Shown here: one piece after another, positions 17,658-27,126 of the stretch
How the letters are laid out: each line of letters opens with the position of its first letter
Position numbering within the stretch: position 1 is the first letter of the stretch
NCBI RefSeq assembly: GCF_021654855.1
Contig: NZ_AP024202.1
Location: 1,240,001-1,304,000, forward strand
Direction of reading: 5' to 3'
Length of the DNA: 64,000 bases
Origin: Thiomicrorhabdus immobilis
GTDB lineage: Bacteria; Pseudomonadota; Gammaproteobacteria; Thiomicrospirales; Thiomicrospiraceae
Notes under the pieces: model-generated
The model's input: the letters and a program-made list of their open reading frames with translations, nothing else
What the model was told of the DNA's origin: nothing
Database searches by the model: none
Translations under genes and position numbers: made by a program

Positions 17658-20078
17658 ATGGATATTGATCAAGTAAGTATGAAAATGAATGTTCTGATAT
17701 TGCCATTGAGGGATGTGGTGGTTTTTCCTGGGAATGTAATGCCTTTATTTGTGGGTAGAGAAAAATCAATACAAGCTTTAAATGAAGCTATGCAAGGCGA
17801 TAAACAAATATTTTTAGTGACTCAAAAGAGCGCAGAGTTGGATGTGCCAACCCTAGAGGATTTGTATTCTGTGGGTACGATGGCGAATATCTTGCAGCTT
17901 TTGAAACTTCCTGATGGCACTGTCAAGGTGTTGGTTGAAGGGGTTCAGCGTTTTAGATTGACGAGTTTACATGTAGAAGAGAATGTCCTGCTTGGTGATA
18001 TCAGTGAAATCGAAACGAATCCGGAAAATGAAACCGATACGATTGTTTTAATGCGTGCGTTAAGCGAAAGGTTTGGGCTGTTTGCCGAGTTGAAGAAAAA
18101 AATACCTTCCGAAGTCAAAGTGTCTGTGCAAAAGGAGACCGATCCTGACCGTATGGTGGATTTGATCTCGTCCAACCTAAAACTTTCGGTTGATGAGAAG
18201 CAGTCTTTACTTGAACTTACTTCGACCAGCGAAAGATTGGAACGCGTTTTGGCATTGGTCGAGACCGAACTTGAGATGCTCGAATCTGAAAGACGTATTA
18301 CCAGTCGTGTTAAGAAACAGATGGATAAAACTCAGCGTGAGTATTATCTGAATGAAAAAATAAAAGCGATACATAGTGAGTTATCTGGCGGTGATGAAGA
18401 AGCGGTTAATGAATTGGATGAAATCAAGCAGCGTATTGAAAAAGCCGGCTTAACTGATTCAGCTAAAACCAAGGCGAATTCTGAGCTTAAAAAACTCAAA
18501 ATGATGCCGGCTCAATCTTCAGAGGCGACGGTGGTCCGAAACTATTTAGATTGGTTGTTGGATATTCCCTGGAAGAAACGTAGCCGTGTTTCTAAAGACT
18601 TAAATAAAGCCCAAACCATTCTAGATGCACAGCATTATGGACTGGAAAAGGTTAAAGAGCGTATTGTCGAATACCTGGCGGTGCAAAAGCGTGTTGGCAA
18701 GATGAAAGGGCCTATTCTATGTTTGGTTGGGCCTCCTGGTGTGGGTAAAACGTCATTGGCGCGTTCTATCGCCGAGGCGACTAACCGTAAATATGTTCGC
18801 ATGTCGTTAGGTGGGGTACGTGACGAGGCGGAGATAAGAGGGCACCGTAAGACTTATATTGGTGCCTTACCAGGTAAAATCATTCAAAAGATGCATTCTG
18901 CAGGCACTAAAAACCCGCTGTTTTTACTTGATGAAATCGATAAGATGTCGAGTGATATGCGTGGCGATCCGGCATCGGCTCTATTGGAGGTTTTAGATCC
19001 AGAACAAAACAGCACCTTTAACGATCACTATCTAGAAGTGGATTATGATTTGTCCGATGTTATGTTTGTAGCCACCTCAAACTCGATGGACATTCCTGAA
19101 GCCTTGTTGGACCGTATGGAAGTAATTAACCTTTCAGGTTATACCGAACCTGAGAAATTGAATATCGCTAAACAGCATCTATTGCCAAGAGCTTTGAAAG
19201 ACCACGGTTTGAAAGTGGATGAGTTGGAAATTGAAGAGTCGGCTATTTTAGCTATTATCCAGACCTATACGAGAGAAGCGGGTGTGCGCTTATTGGCTCG
19301 TGAGCTTTCGAAGATCTGTCGTAAGGCCGTTAAAAAATTGGTAACCAATGAAGTAGCAGCCGACAAGATTGTCGTGACCGTACAAGATTTAGAGTCGTAT
19401 TTAGGTGTGGCACGTTATCGTGTCGGTCTGGCCGATTCAGAAAACCGTATTGGTCAAGTTTCAGGTCTTGCGTGGACAAAAGTAGGTGGCGATTTATTGC
19501 GTATAGAAGCGACTGCGATGCCAGGTAAGGGCAAATTGTCTAGTACCGGTCAATTGGGTAGCGTCATGCAAGAGTCCGTACAAGCTGCTATGAGTGTGAT
19601 TAGAAGCCGTTCTAAAACCTTAGGTCTCGCCGATGATTTCTATGAAACCAATGATTTGCACCTTCACTTTCCGGAAGGGGCGATCAAAAAGGACGGTCCA
19701 AGTGCAGGTATTGCAATCTGTACGGCCATTACATCGGTTTTAACCAAGATTCCGGTAAGAGCGGATGTGGCAATGACAGGGGAGATTACGTTACGTGGTG
19801 AGGTTTTACCTATTGGCGGTCTAAAAGAGAAGTTGTTGGCTGCTCTGCGTGGTGGAATTAAAACCGTATTGATTCCGCATGATAATGTTCGTGATTTGGC
19901 CGATGTTCCAGATGAGGTTAAAAGTCAGCTGGATATTCATCCTGTGCAGTGGGTCGATGAGGTCTTGCAATTGGCTTTAACAGAGCTGCCAAAGCCTATA
20001 GATAGCTTATCTGAGGGTATAACTTATACTGATGAAAAGCCGCAAAAAACCTCGCAAAAGGCGTCAAATCGACATTAA
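17658..20078 (+). CDS. lon: ATP-dependent protease La (Lon)
   Basis: Cytoplasmic quality-control protease. I place the start at ATG 17658 because AAGGG lies six bases before it; the in-frame ATG at 17652 would sit directly against that ribosome binding site. This gives 806 residues. In order: N-terminal substrate-binding domain ([20 protein letters not shown]), coiled region, AAA+ domain with Walker [14 protein letters not shown] near residue 355 and the LLDEIDKM box, then the serine-lysine protease domain with the catalytic DGPSAGIA motif near residue 675. It sits between clpX and hupB as in many gammaproteobacteria. Confidence 0.97.
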   Translation: MDIDQVSMKMNVLILPLRDVVVFPGNVMPLFVGREKSIQALNEAMQGDKQIFLVTQKSAELDVPTLEDLYSVGTMANILQLLKLPDGTVKVLVEGVQRFRLTSLHVEENVLLGDISEIETNPENETDTIVLMRALSERFGLFAELKKKIPSEVKVSVQKETDPDRMVDLISSNLKLSVDEKQSLLELTSTSERLERVLALVETELEMLESERRITSRVKKQMDKTQREYYLNEKIKAIHSELSGGDEEAVNELDEIKQRIEKAGLTDSAKTKANSELKKLKMMPAQSSEATVVRNYLDWLLDIPWKKRSRVSKDLNKAQTILDAQHYGLEKVKERIVEYLAVQKRVGKMKGPILCLVGPPGVGKTSLARSIAEATNRKYVRMSLGGVRDEAEIRGHRKTYIGALPGKIIQKMHSAGTKNPLFLLDEIDKMSSDMRGDPASALLEVLDPEQNSTFNDHYLEVDYDLSDVMFVATSNSMDIPEALLDRMEVINLSGYTEPEKLNIAKQHLLPRALKDHGLKVDELEIEESAILAIIQTYTREAGVRLLARELSKICRKAVKKLVTNEVAADKIVVTVQDLESYLGVARYRVGLADSENRIGQVSGLAWTKVGGDLLRIEATAMPGKGKLSSTGQLGSVMQESVQAAMSVIRSRSKTLGLADDFYETNDLHLHFPEGAIKKDGPSAGIAICTAITSVLTKIPVRADVAMTGEITLRGEVLPIGGLKEKLLAALRGGIKTVLIPHDNVRDLADVPDEVKSQLDIHPVQWVDEVLQLALTELPKPIDSLSEGITYTDEKPQKTSQKASNRH

Positions 20079-20101
20079 TTGGTAAATATACGTTTTTTTG
20101 C

Positions 20102-20131
20102 TTGACACCATTTGGTGATGATTGCTATAAA
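20102..20131 (+). promoter_or_regulatory. Sigma-70 promoter of hupB
   Basis: -35 TTGACA at 20102-20107 and a -10 TATAAA at 20126-20131, 18 bases apart. It lies about 60 bp before the HU start codon and just past the end of lon. Confidence 0.75.
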
Positions 20132-20189
20132 TGCATGAGCCAAAGGTGGTGGATAAAAAAATACATTAAAAAAACTCATGGAGAAAAAA

Positions 20190-20462
20190 ATGAATAAATC
20201 TGAATTAGTAAGTGCAATCGCAGAAGAAGCTGGTTTAACAAAGGCAGATGCAGCTAAAGCATTAGATGCAACAGTAGCTTCTATTACTAAAGCAATGAGC
20301 TCAGGTGATTCTGTTGCTATTATCGGTTTTGGTACTTTCAAAGTTGGTGAGCGTTCTGCACGTACTGGTCGTAACCCACAAACTGGTGCTGAAATGCAAA
20401 TTCCTGCAGCTAAAGTTCCTAAGTTTACTGCTGGTAAAGCACTAAAAGAAGCGGTTAATTAA
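20190..20462 (+). CDS. hupB: DNA-binding protein HU (beta type)
   Basis: Nucleoid protein that bends DNA as a dimer. The true start is ATG 20190, preceded by GGAG; an upstream in-frame ATG at 20178 overlaps that ribosome binding site. The product has 90 residues with the standard [15 protein letters not shown] start, the [13 protein letters not shown] beta-arm entry, the GRNPQTG tip with its intercalating proline, and the [13 protein letters not shown] end. It follows lon behind a consensus promoter, so it can be expressed independently. A weak AT-rich hairpin (20487-20504) lies downstream. Confidence 0.97.
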   Translation: MNKSELVSAIAEEAGLTKADAAKALDATVASITKAMSSGDSVAIIGFGTFKVGERSARTGRNPQTGAEMQIPAAKVPKFTAGKALKEAVN

Positions 20463-20512
20463 TAACTTAGAAATTAGCTGTCAAAAAAATGTAAAAAAAC
20501 ATTTAAATTTGA

Positions 20513-20540
20513 TTGACAAGCTCTCCCAGAACTCTATAAT
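20513..20540 (+). promoter_or_regulatory. Strong sigma-70 promoter of the tRNA operon
   Basis: Perfect consensus boxes: TTGACA (20513-20518) and TATAAT (20535-20540) with a 16-base spacer, 60 bp ahead of the first tRNA. Confidence 0.9.
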
Positions 20541-20599
20541 ACGCCACATCAATTAAGCACAGCAACACAGGCCACAAGCCATGTAGAGCAAGTTTGATT

Positions 20600-20675
20600 G
20601 GGTGATTAGCTCAGTTGGGAGAGCATCGCCCTTACAAGGCGAGGGTCACTGGTTCGAGCCCAGTATCACCCACCA
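20600..20675 (+). tRNA. tRNA-Val (anticodon TAC), first copy
   Basis: 76 bases with CCA encoded. The acceptor stem GGGTGAT pairs with ATCACCC, the T arm has GGTTCGAGCC, and the anticodon TAC is at 20633-20635. Confidence 0.97.
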
Positions 20676-20676
20676 C

Positions 20677-20753
20677 GGAGCGGTAGTTCAGCTGGTTAGA
20701 ATACCTGCCTGTCACGCAGGGGGTCGCGGGTTCGAATCCCGTCCGCTCCGCCA
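20677..20753 (+). tRNA. tRNA-Asp (anticodon GTC), first copy
   Basis: 77 bases with CCA encoded, one base after tRNA-Val. The acceptor stem GGAGCGG pairs with CCGCTCC and the anticodon GTC is at 20711-20713. Confidence 0.97.
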
Positions 20754-20758
20754 TATTT

Positions 20759-20785
20759 TAAAGCTAGTCTTGACTAGCTTTTTTA
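20759..20785 (+). terminator. Probable terminator between the two tRNA pairs
   Basis: AAGCTAG / CTAGCTT stem with a six-base loop and a T-run. It is short, so read-through to the second pair is plausible; I see no clear promoter for that pair. Confidence 0.7.
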
Positions 20786-20871
20786 TTGCAAATCTTCAGG
20801 AGTTTGCAGTAAACAAAAGTTAAGCTTTAAGCACTTACAAAGTGTCTAAATTAAGACTTAACTTACATCCT

Positions 20872-20947
20872 GGGTGATTAGCTCAGTTGGGAGAGCATCG
20901 CCCTTACAAGGCGAGGGTCACTGGTTCGAGCCCAGTATCACCCACCA
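20872..20947 (+). tRNA. tRNA-Val (anticodon TAC), second copy
   Basis: Identical in sequence to the copy at 20600-20675. The anticodon is at 20905-20907. Confidence 0.97.
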
Positions 20948-20955
20948 TACAATTA

Positions 20956-21032
20956 GGAGCGGTAGTTCAGCTGGTTAGAATACCTGCCTGTCACGCAGGG
21001 GGTCGCGGGTTCGAATCCCGTCCGCTCCGCCA
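20956..21032 (+). tRNA. tRNA-Asp (anticodon GTC), second copy
   Basis: Identical in sequence to the copy at 20677-20753. The spacer to tRNA-Val is eight bases here instead of one. Confidence 0.97.
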
Positions 21033-21038
21033 GTATCT

Positions 21039-21073
21039 AAAAAGCCATTACAGTTCACTGTAGTGGCTTTTTT
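21039..21073 (+). terminator. Rho-independent terminator of the tRNA operon
   Basis: AAAGCCA / TGGCTTT outer stem with an inner TACAG / CTGTA stem, then a T-run. Confidence 0.92.
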
Positions 21074-21383
21074 CATTTCTAGGATTTATTTTCTGCTTTC
21101 CATTGCTTATTTCCATTAATCGAATCGTTGGTTGCATTGCCAATACAACTTGGATCGTAACTTAGACCTTAACTTAGTTTATTACATCTGGTGATAACCT
21201 TGTTTTGATGATTTACTGTGATTATTGTTGGTAGATGTTGTGTAGTTTTGGTTTTAACGCTGGCAAGCTTCAATCTACCAGGCCTGGTGAGCTTTATTTT
21301 CGGGAAGGGGTTATGTTTATGGCTTTAAGCCAGTTTGTCATTGTATGCAGGTTTGTAGAGCAGGTAATGTATTTATTGAATCC
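21074..21383. other. Intergenic region with an iterated palindrome and a doubtful 24-codon ORF
   Basis: No recognisable gene. An ORF at 21313-21387 on the plus strand (MFMALSQF...) has AAGGGG just before its ATG but only a two-base spacing, and its stop codon overlaps the fabI terminator. I regard it as unproven. One copy of the 12-base palindrome is at 21277-21288. Confidence 0.4.
21277..21288. repeat. Iterated palindrome ACCAGGCCTGGT, copy 4
   Basis: Intergenic, between the tRNA operon and fabI. Confidence 0.9.
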
Positions 21384-21416
21384 ATAAAAAAACCGCGCTT
21401 GTGAAGGTGCGGTTTT
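21384..21416 (-). terminator. Rho-independent terminator downstream of fabI
   Basis: AAAACCGC / GCGGTTTT stem flanked by A-run and T-run, so it can work in both directions. Confidence 0.8.
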
Positions 21417-21455
21417 AATTAATCTAGAATGTTTCAACTGCTTACATTCAAACCT

Positions 21456-21467
21456 ACCAGGCCTGGT
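21456..21467. repeat. Iterated palindrome ACCAGGCCTGGT, copy 5
   Basis: Intergenic, 22 bp after the fabI stop; the palindrome extends to 20 bases (21452-21471). Confidence 0.9.
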
Positions 21468-21488
21468 AGGTATTATGAACAGTTTGAA

Positions 21489-22268
21489 TTAGGTTGAAGC
21501 TGTCACGTTGTAACCACCATCAACATAAGTGATTTCACCTGTGATACCTGAAGCTAAATCAGAACATAGGAATGCCGCTGTATTGCCGACCTCTTCAATC
21601 GTTACATTGCGACGTAGTGGGGTAGCTTGTGCTGCTTTGTCCAGCATGCTTCTGAAGTCCTTGATTCCAGCGGCAGCAAGCGTGCGGATAGGGCCTGCTG
21701 AAACGGCGTTTACACGGATTCCGTCTTGTCCTAAGTCTGCGGCCAAATAACGTACCGTTGCTTCTAAAGACGCTTTGGCAATGCCCATGACATTGTAGTT
21801 AGGTACCGCACGTTCAGCACCAAGATAAGAAACCGTCATTACTGAACCATTTTTGGCTTTTAACATATCGTAAGCGGCTTTAGTACAAGCTGTTAAGCTG
21901 TAGGCACTGATGTCATGCGCGATGCTGAAACCTGTGCGGGTAGAGGCGTCAATCATGCGTCCTTCAAGCTCTTCACGCGGAGCAAAAGCAACCGAGTGAA
22001 CCAGAATATCTAAACCATCAGTCCAAGTTTTAGCTAATTCAGCAAAAGTGGCGTCAATTTCAGCGTCGCTGGCGACATCTAAAGGAAGAATAATGGTGGA
22101 TCCTAACTCATCAGCGATTTTTTCCACACGACCTTTAAGTTTTTCGTTTTGGTAAGTTAACGCGATTTCCGCGCCTTGTTCACGCATTTGTTTCGCAATA
22201 CCGTAAGCGATAGATTTATTGTTTGCAACGCCGATGATTAAGGCTTTTTTTCCAGTAAGGAATCCCAT
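21489..22268 (-). CDS. fabI: Enoyl-ACP reductase FabI (NADH)
   Basis: Catalyses the last reduction in each cycle of fatty acid elongation. I choose ATG 22268 ([17 protein letters not shown]) because GGAG lies at the right distance before it and the family starts there; a longer frame to 22304 adds twelve unrelated residues. The product has 259 residues. The NADH-binding [16 protein letters not shown] element and the FabI-type catalytic pair in YNVMGIAK (Tyr and Lys seven apart) are present. It is transcribed divergently from the peptide transporter genes. Confidence 0.95.
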   Translation of the reverse strand: MGFLTGKKALIIGVANNKSIAYGIAKQMREQGAEIALTYQNEKLKGRVEKIADELGSTIILPLDVASDAEIDATFAELAKTWTDGLDILVHSVAFAPREELEGRMIDASTRTGFSIAHDISAYSLTACTKAAYDMLKAKNGSVMTVSYLGAERAVPNYNVMGIAKASLEATVRYLAADLGQDGIRVNAVSAGPIRTLAAAGIKDFRSMLDKAAQATPLRRNVTIEEVGNTAAFLCSDLASGITGEITYVDGGYNVTAST

Positions 22269-22401
22269 ATTGTTCTCCAATAGTGATTTATTAGACAGAG
22301 ACATTCTTGATTTTATCTAAACTGATTGAGTATCTCAGAATCGTTTGTAGAGTAACTTGAATGTCATTAAAATTTATACGCATTATAACGCTAAATTATT
22401 G

Positions 22402-22407
22402 GTTATA
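22402..22407 (+). promoter_or_regulatory. Possible -10 box of the peptide transporter operon
   Basis: TATAAT; no good -35 partner 16-18 bases upstream. If used, transcription would start near 22414, which argues for a translation start at 22420 or later. Confidence 0.4.
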
Positions 22408-22485
22408 ATGCTCGAAGTTATGAATTTTAAATACCTTCAGTCATTGTTTATGGGAAATACCACTTTGTTTAAATCTCAACAGAGC

Positions 22486-24750
22486 ATGATTTACAAAAAC
22501 CGTTGTAAAAACGGGTGTTTAAACCGCTTTAGATGGCTCTTAGTGTTGATTGGTGTTTCTATTGCCACGGCAAATCATGCAGGGAATTTGAATTCTCCTT
22601 ATTCAAACGAACAGGTTCAACAACAAACCCTATTCAGTTCTTTTAGTTCGCCTCCTAAACACTTGGATCCGGTTGTCTCTTACAACTCAAATGAGTGGGC
22701 TTTTTTAAGTCAGATTTATGAGCCTCCCTTGCAATACCATTACTTGAGACGCCCTTATCAAGTAGAGCCGTTAACACTTACCAAAATGCCTGAAATTCGC
22801 TATTTAGACCAAGCGAACAGGGCGGTTTCTGAAAACAGTAAACAAATTAAATTCACCGAGTATCTCTTTGAATTAAAAGAGGATGTTAAGTTCCAAAACC
22901 ACCCGGCTTTTGCTCAAAAAGGAGGCGGGTATCTCTATCATGCTTTAACCGATAATCAGTTGGCATCAATCAATAGTGTTAATGATTTCGCAGAACAGTC
23001 CAGTCGCAACCTACATGCAAAAGACTATGTTTATGCAATCAAACGTATGGCTTTGCGTCAAAATCATTCGCCAATTCTGGATTCGATGCAGGCTTATATT
23101 GTGGGTTTAAAAACATTCTCAGAAACGGTCACAGCGGCGTTTTCCGAACAACTCAAACAAGAAGGTGCGCAGAGCAAATACCGTTATTTCGACTTGAATC
23201 AGTATGAGATTAGTGGTGTTCAAGTTATTGATAAGACACATTTTAAAATCAAGATTAATGGTGTTTACCCACAGTTTTTGTATTGGCTGACCATGAACTT
23301 TTTTGCACCGATACCTTGGGAGGCTGATAAGTTTTATAAACAACCAGGCCTGGTAGAAAAAAATATCACTTTAGATACTTCTCCTGTTGGAACAGGGGCT
23401 TATTATTTGGCTGAGAACAACCCTAATCGTATTATGCGTTTACTGGTTAACCCAAATTATCATCAAGCCTATTATCCAACGGATGGCTTGGCTGATGATG
23501 CCGATCCCGCTTTACTTGCTGACGCTGGCAAGCCTTTACCGTTTATTAAAGAAGTGGTGTATAGCTTAGAAAAAGAGAGTGTGCCTCTATGGAATAAGTT
23601 CTTACAAGGCTATTACGATGCTTCAGGTGTGAGTTCAGATAGTTTTGATCAGGCGGTTTCCGTTTCCGGTTCTGGCAATATGAATTTAACCACTGCGATG
23701 CAACAAAAAGGCATTCAGTTTTTAAGCCAGGTAGAACCGACTATTTACTACTTTGGCTTTAATATGGCTGACCCTGTTGTGGGAGGCTACTCAAAAAAAC
23801 AACAAAAATTACGTCAAGCCATCAGTATTGCCATTAATTTTGAGGAGTATATTTCCATCTTTATGAATGGGCGTGGAATTGCGGCACAAGGGCCGATTCC
23901 TCCAGGAATTGTCGGCTATGAATCGGGGCAAAATGGAATCAATCCATTTATGTATGATTGGCAGGATAATCACCCGCGCCGTAAATCGATTGAATACGCG
24001 AAAAAGTTATTGGCTGAAGCGGGCTATCCCAATGGCCGCAAAAAAAACGGTGAGGTCCTGTCGCTTTATTATGATACCGCGGCAACTGGTCCAGATAGCC
24101 AGTCACAGTTGAATTGGTATCGTAAACAGTTCGCTAAGTTAGGGATAAACTTGATTATTCGTGCCACCGACTACAATCGTTTTCAAGACAAAATCCGCCA
24201 GGCAAAAGGCCAGATGTTTAGTTGGGGTTGGAATGCTGATTATCCAGATCCGGAGAATTTCCTATTCTTGCTTTACGGAGGCAATGCCACCATTAACACC
24301 AAAGGTAGCGGTGTCAACAGTGCGAACTACGATAATAAAAGGTTCAATCAACTGTTTAAACAGATGAAAACCATGCCGAATGGTCCTGAACGATTGGCGA
24401 TTATCCAAAAAATGGTTAAGTTGGTGCAACAAGATGCTCCTTGGGCATGGGGCTTCCACCCCAAATCATTGGCTCTGTACCATAGTTGGTATAAAAACGT
24501 CTGGCCGAATGCGTTAGCCAATAACACCATCAAATACAAACGAATCGATGCACAACAGCGCTATGAAAATCAGAAAAACTGGAATAAACCGGTGATTTGG
24601 CCGATTGTTTTAATGTTGGTTTTAGTCCTTGTTTCTATTTGGCCGCTCAAAAAGGCGTATCAACAACGCCAAAAAACCAAGCTTAAAGCGGAGGGTTCAG
24701 CAATGCTTCAATCAGAAAGCATGACCAGCAAAAATGGCGAGGTCAGTTGA
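22486..24750 (+). CDS. Peptide-type ABC transporter substrate-binding protein with a C-terminal anchor
   Basis: A family 5 extracellular solute-binding protein, probably for oligopeptides. The start is unclear: the frame opens at TTG 22357, with ATGs at 22408, 22420, 22450 and 22486. I favour 22486 because it puts a normal signal peptide (RFRWLLVLIGVSIATANHAG) close to the N-terminus, giving 754 residues. Family features include the early DPVVSYNSNEWAFLSQIYEPP segment, PVGTGAYYLAENNPNRIMRL, and FSWGWNADYPDPENFLFLLYG near the end. Unusually, the last 55 residues contain a hydrophobic helix (IWPIVLMLVLVLVSIWPL) and a basic tail, which would tether the protein to the inner membrane. It is the first gene of a four-gene operon similar in layout to yejABEF. 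Confidence 0.82.
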   Translation: MIYKNRCKNGCLNRFRWLLVLIGVSIATANHAGNLNSPYSNEQVQQQTLFSSFSSPPKHLDPVVSYNSNEWAFLSQIYEPPLQYHYLRRPYQVEPLTLTKMPEIRYLDQANRAVSENSKQIKFTEYLFELKEDVKFQNHPAFAQKGGGYLYHALTDNQLASINSVNDFAEQSSRNLHAKDYVYAIKRMALRQNHSPILDSMQAYIVGLKTFSETVTAAFSEQLKQEGAQSKYRYFDLNQYEISGVQVIDKTHFKIKINGVYPQFLYWLTMNFFAPIPWEADKFYKQPGLVEKNITLDTSPVGTGAYYLAENNPNRIMRLLVNPNYHQAYYPTDGLADDADPALLADAGKPLPFIKEVVYSLEKESVPLWNKFLQGYYDASGVSSDSFDQAVSVSGSGNMNLTTAMQQKGIQFLSQVEPTIYYFGFNMADPVVGGYSKKQQKLRQAISIAINFEEYISIFMNGRGIAAQGPIPPGIVGYESGQNGINPFMYDWQDNHPRRKSIEYAKKLLAEAGYPNGRKKNGEVLSLYYDTAATGPDSQSQLNWYRKQFAKLGINLIIRATDYNRFQDKIRQAKGQMFSWGWNADYPDPENFLFLLYGGNATINTKGSGVNSANYDNKRFNQLFKQMKTMPNGPERLAIIQKMVKLVQQDAPWAWGFHPKSLALYHSWYKNVWPNALANNTIKYKRIDAQQRYENQKNWNKPVIWPIVLMLVLVLVSIWPLKKAYQQRQKTKLKAEGSAMLQSESMTSKNGEVS
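23343..23354. repeat. Iterated palindrome ACCAGGCCTGGT, copy 6
   Basis: Inside the solute-binding protein gene, read as part of QPGLV. Confidence 0.9.
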
Positions 24751-25727
24751 TGTTTGCCTATATTGTTAGACGTCTGTTATTTGCCGTACCGATTCTAATC
24801 GGGGTGAATCTAATCACTTTTGCGCTGTTTTTTATGGTGAATACCCCTGACGATATGGCGCGTGCCCAATTGGGCGCTAAACAGACCACACCAGAGATGA
24901 TTCAGGCCTGGAAGGTAGACCATGGTTACGATAAGCCCTTGTTTGTTAACCAAAGCGCAGAGGGTGCAAGTCTGTTAACCGATACCTTGTTTGTCCAAGA
25001 GTCATTAAAACTTTTCAGTTTTGATTTTGGTCAGTCGGATTCAGGCCGCCAAATCTCATCGGATATCTATGAACGCATGTGGCCAAGTTTGGCCATTGCT
25101 TTGCCGACATTTATTATTGGTTTGGTCACCAATATAGCGATAGCTCTGTTGATAGTGTTGTTTAGAGGGTCAACACTGGACAGTGTTACCATGGGTGTTG
25201 CGGTGGCGATTATGTCGATTTCCGGGCTGTTTTACATTATCGCCGGGCAAGTTTTGTTCAGTAAAACCTGGCATTGGGTGCCCATCTCCGGTTATGCAGA
25301 AGGGCTTGAAGGACTTAAGTTCTTGGTCTTGCCGGTGTTGATTGGTGTGTTTGCTGGAATCGGTGCGGGCATTCGTTGGTATCGCAGCATCTTCTTAGAA
25401 GAGATCAATAAAGACTATGTACGTACTGCACGGGCTAAGGGATTGTCTGAAATTAAGGTGTTGTTTGGTCATGTTCTACAAAACGGACTTTTGCCCATCT
25501 TGACCGGTGTGGTGGTGGTGATTCCCAGCCTATTTATGGGCAGTTTAATCATGGAATCGTTCTTTGGTATACCAGGCCTGGGCAGTTATACGATTGATGC
25601 CATTCAATCCCAGGATTTTGGGATTGTTAAGGCCATGGTTTTCTTAGGTTCGGTGCTTTATATTATTGGTCTGATTTTGACTGATATCTCCTATACCTAT
25701 TTTGATCCAAGGGTGAAACTCTCATGA
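24750..25727 (+). CDS. ABC transporter permease, DppB/YejB type
   Basis: Inner-membrane channel subunit of the peptide importer, 325 residues. The start ATG 24750 overlaps the stop of the binding protein gene by one base and has GAGG seven bases upstream. The family N-terminus (YIVRRLLFAVPILIGVNLITF), about six helices, and the ATPase-docking EAA loop (EINKDYVRTARAKGLSEIKV, about 225-245) are visible. The C-terminus ends SYTYFDPRVKLS as in DppB-like proteins. It overlaps the next permease by four bases. Confidence 0.92.
   Translation: MFAYIVRRLLFAVPILIGVNLITFALFFMVNTPDDMARAQLGAKQTTPEMIQAWKVDHGYDKPLFVNQSAEGASLLTDTLFVQESLKLFSFDFGQSDSGRQISSDIYERMWPSLAIALPTFIIGLVTNIAIALLIVLFRGSTLDSVTMGVAVAIMSISGLFYIIAGQVLFSKTWHWVPISGYAEGLEGLKFLVLPVLIGVFAGIGAGIRWYRSIFLEEINKDYVRTARAKGLSEIKVLFGHVLQNGLLPILTGVVVVIPSLFMGSLIMESFFGIPGLGSYTIDAIQSQDFGIVKAMVFLGSVLYIIGLILTDISYTYFDPRVKLS
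25572..25581. repeat. Iterated palindrome core CCAGGCCTGG
   Basis: Ten-base core inside the DppB-type permease gene (reads IPGLG); the right outer base differs from the 12-base consensus. Confidence 0.8.
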
Positions 25728-27118
25728 TGGATTCCATGATGCCGGTATTTTTATGGACGGATATTATGATTTGGGGGTTATTTATCCTAATCGTGATGGG
25801 TATAGTCCAGATTTTGCATGACCCACAAAAACGCGCACAATGGCACTCTGTATTTCAATCTAAAACCGCCATGGTCTCTGTTTTGGTTCTATTGGTGTAT
25901 TTTTCCATCGCGTTGCTCGATTCAGTTCATTTTAAAAACACCCCAGATGCGCAGGACGTAACCAACAGCAATACACACAAAGAGTTAATCAGTGTTTTGG
26001 ACATGGGCTTGGAGCATCTCATTCAAAATACAGAGAGAACCTATTCAGCGCCTTTTGCCTTACATGAATACAGTTCAACTGTGGTGTATGGCGAAAATGG
26101 CCAAGTTCAACAAGTCTATCTGCCGCTCAAACATGTTGCACAACACATCGATATGGACAAGAGTTTAGTCACTTATGATGTGTTAACTCAAATCGTTTGG
26201 GCATTAATGGGAGCGCTAAGCCTATTGATGGGCATTGCGATTTTCCATAGCTACTTTTATTTGAATTCTCTGGCTCGACAAACCGCCGAGGTTAAACAAC
26301 AAAGACTGCCTTGGGGAATGGCTTACCTAACCTTGTTTTCGATTACCTTTATTGGCCTGGCATTTTATATATTAAGTTTTGATTACCATGTCTTAGGCAC
26401 CAATAAAGTCGGTGAAGACGTGCTTTATCAGTCTTTGAAAAGTATACGCACAGGAGTGTTGATTGGCGGTTTAACTACTGTTGTGATGCTACCTTTGGCC
26501 TTGTTGCTGGGGATCAGTGCTGGCTACTTCAAAGGTTGGATTGATGATGTCATTCAGTATCTGTACACCACCTTAAACTCCATTCCAGGTGTACTATTGA
26601 TTGCTGCGGCGGTGTTGGTGATGCAATCGATTATGAGCACGCATGCCGATTGGTTTGGCAGTACCGAAGAGCGTGCCGACATGCGTTTGCTGTTTTTAAT
26701 CTTGATTTTAGGGATGACCAGTTGGACAGGGCTATGTCGTTTATTACGTGCCGAAACCCTAAAAATCAGTCAAATCGAATATGTGACCGCCGCTAAAGCA
26801 TTTGGTCTAAAACCGTTTACCATTATCCGTAGACATGTTTTTCCTAATCTAGTTCATTTAATCTTAATCGCTTTGGTGCTCGATTTTAGTGGCTTAGTGC
26901 TTGCAGAGGCCGTATTGTCTTATGTAGGTGTAGGGGTCGATCCCACCATGCCAAGCTGGGGGAATATGATTAACCAGGCCAGGTTGGAAATGGCCAGGGA
27001 GCCAATGGTTTGGTGGTCGTTGGTATCGGCGTTTATCTTTATGTTTATTTTAGTGTTAGCGGCGAACTTGTTCGCGGATAGAGTACAGTGGGTATTAAAC
27101 CCAAGGTCTGAAAAATAG
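25724..27118 (+). CDS. ABC transporter permease, DppC/YejE type, with an extended N-terminal half
   Basis: Second channel subunit of the importer. At 464 residues it is well over 100 residues longer than usual DppC proteins (about 300). The normal permease core occupies the C-terminal part (about 225-464), with the EAA loop RAETLKISQIEYVTAAKAFG and the end motif GVDPTMPSWGNMINQARLEM. The N-terminal part has two helices, a soluble loop of about 90 residues (about 65-155) and two further helices. Extra N-terminal material also occurs in YejE, but I do not recognise this loop. It is translationally coupled to the previous gene through ATGA. Confidence 0.87.
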   Translation: MMDSMMPVFLWTDIMIWGLFILIVMGIVQILHDPQKRAQWHSVFQSKTAMVSVLVLLVYFSIALLDSVHFKNTPDAQDVTNSNTHKELISVLDMGLEHLIQNTERTYSAPFALHEYSSTVVYGENGQVQQVYLPLKHVAQHIDMDKSLVTYDVLTQIVWALMGALSLLMGIAIFHSYFYLNSLARQTAEVKQQRLPWGMAYLTLFSITFIGLAFYILSFDYHVLGTNKVGEDVLYQSLKSIRTGVLIGGLTTVVMLPLALLLGISAGYFKGWIDDVIQYLYTTLNSIPGVLLIAAAVLVMQSIMSTHADWFGSTEERADMRLLFLILILGMTSWTGLCRLLRAETLKISQIEYVTAAKAFGLKPFTIIRRHVFPNLVHLILIALVLDFSGLVLAEAVLSYVGVGVDPTMPSWGNMINQARLEMAREPMVWWSLVSAFIFMFILVLAANLFADRVQWVLNPRSEK

Positions 27119-27126
27119 GAATTATC

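Noticed and set aside
20602-20823. Plus-strand ORF of 73 codons starting in the tRNA cluster
   Set aside because: It is the translation of tRNA-Val and tRNA-Asp bodies; no ribosome binding site and no protein-like composition.
21313-21387. 24-codon ORF ahead of the fabI terminator
   Set aside because: The ribosome binding site is too close to the ATG and the stop overlaps the terminator; no independent support.
26965-27000. Further palindrome copy at ACCAGGCCAGGT in the DppC-type permease gene
   Set aside because: The right half is GGCCAGG rather than GGCCTGG, so it is not symmetric; not counted.
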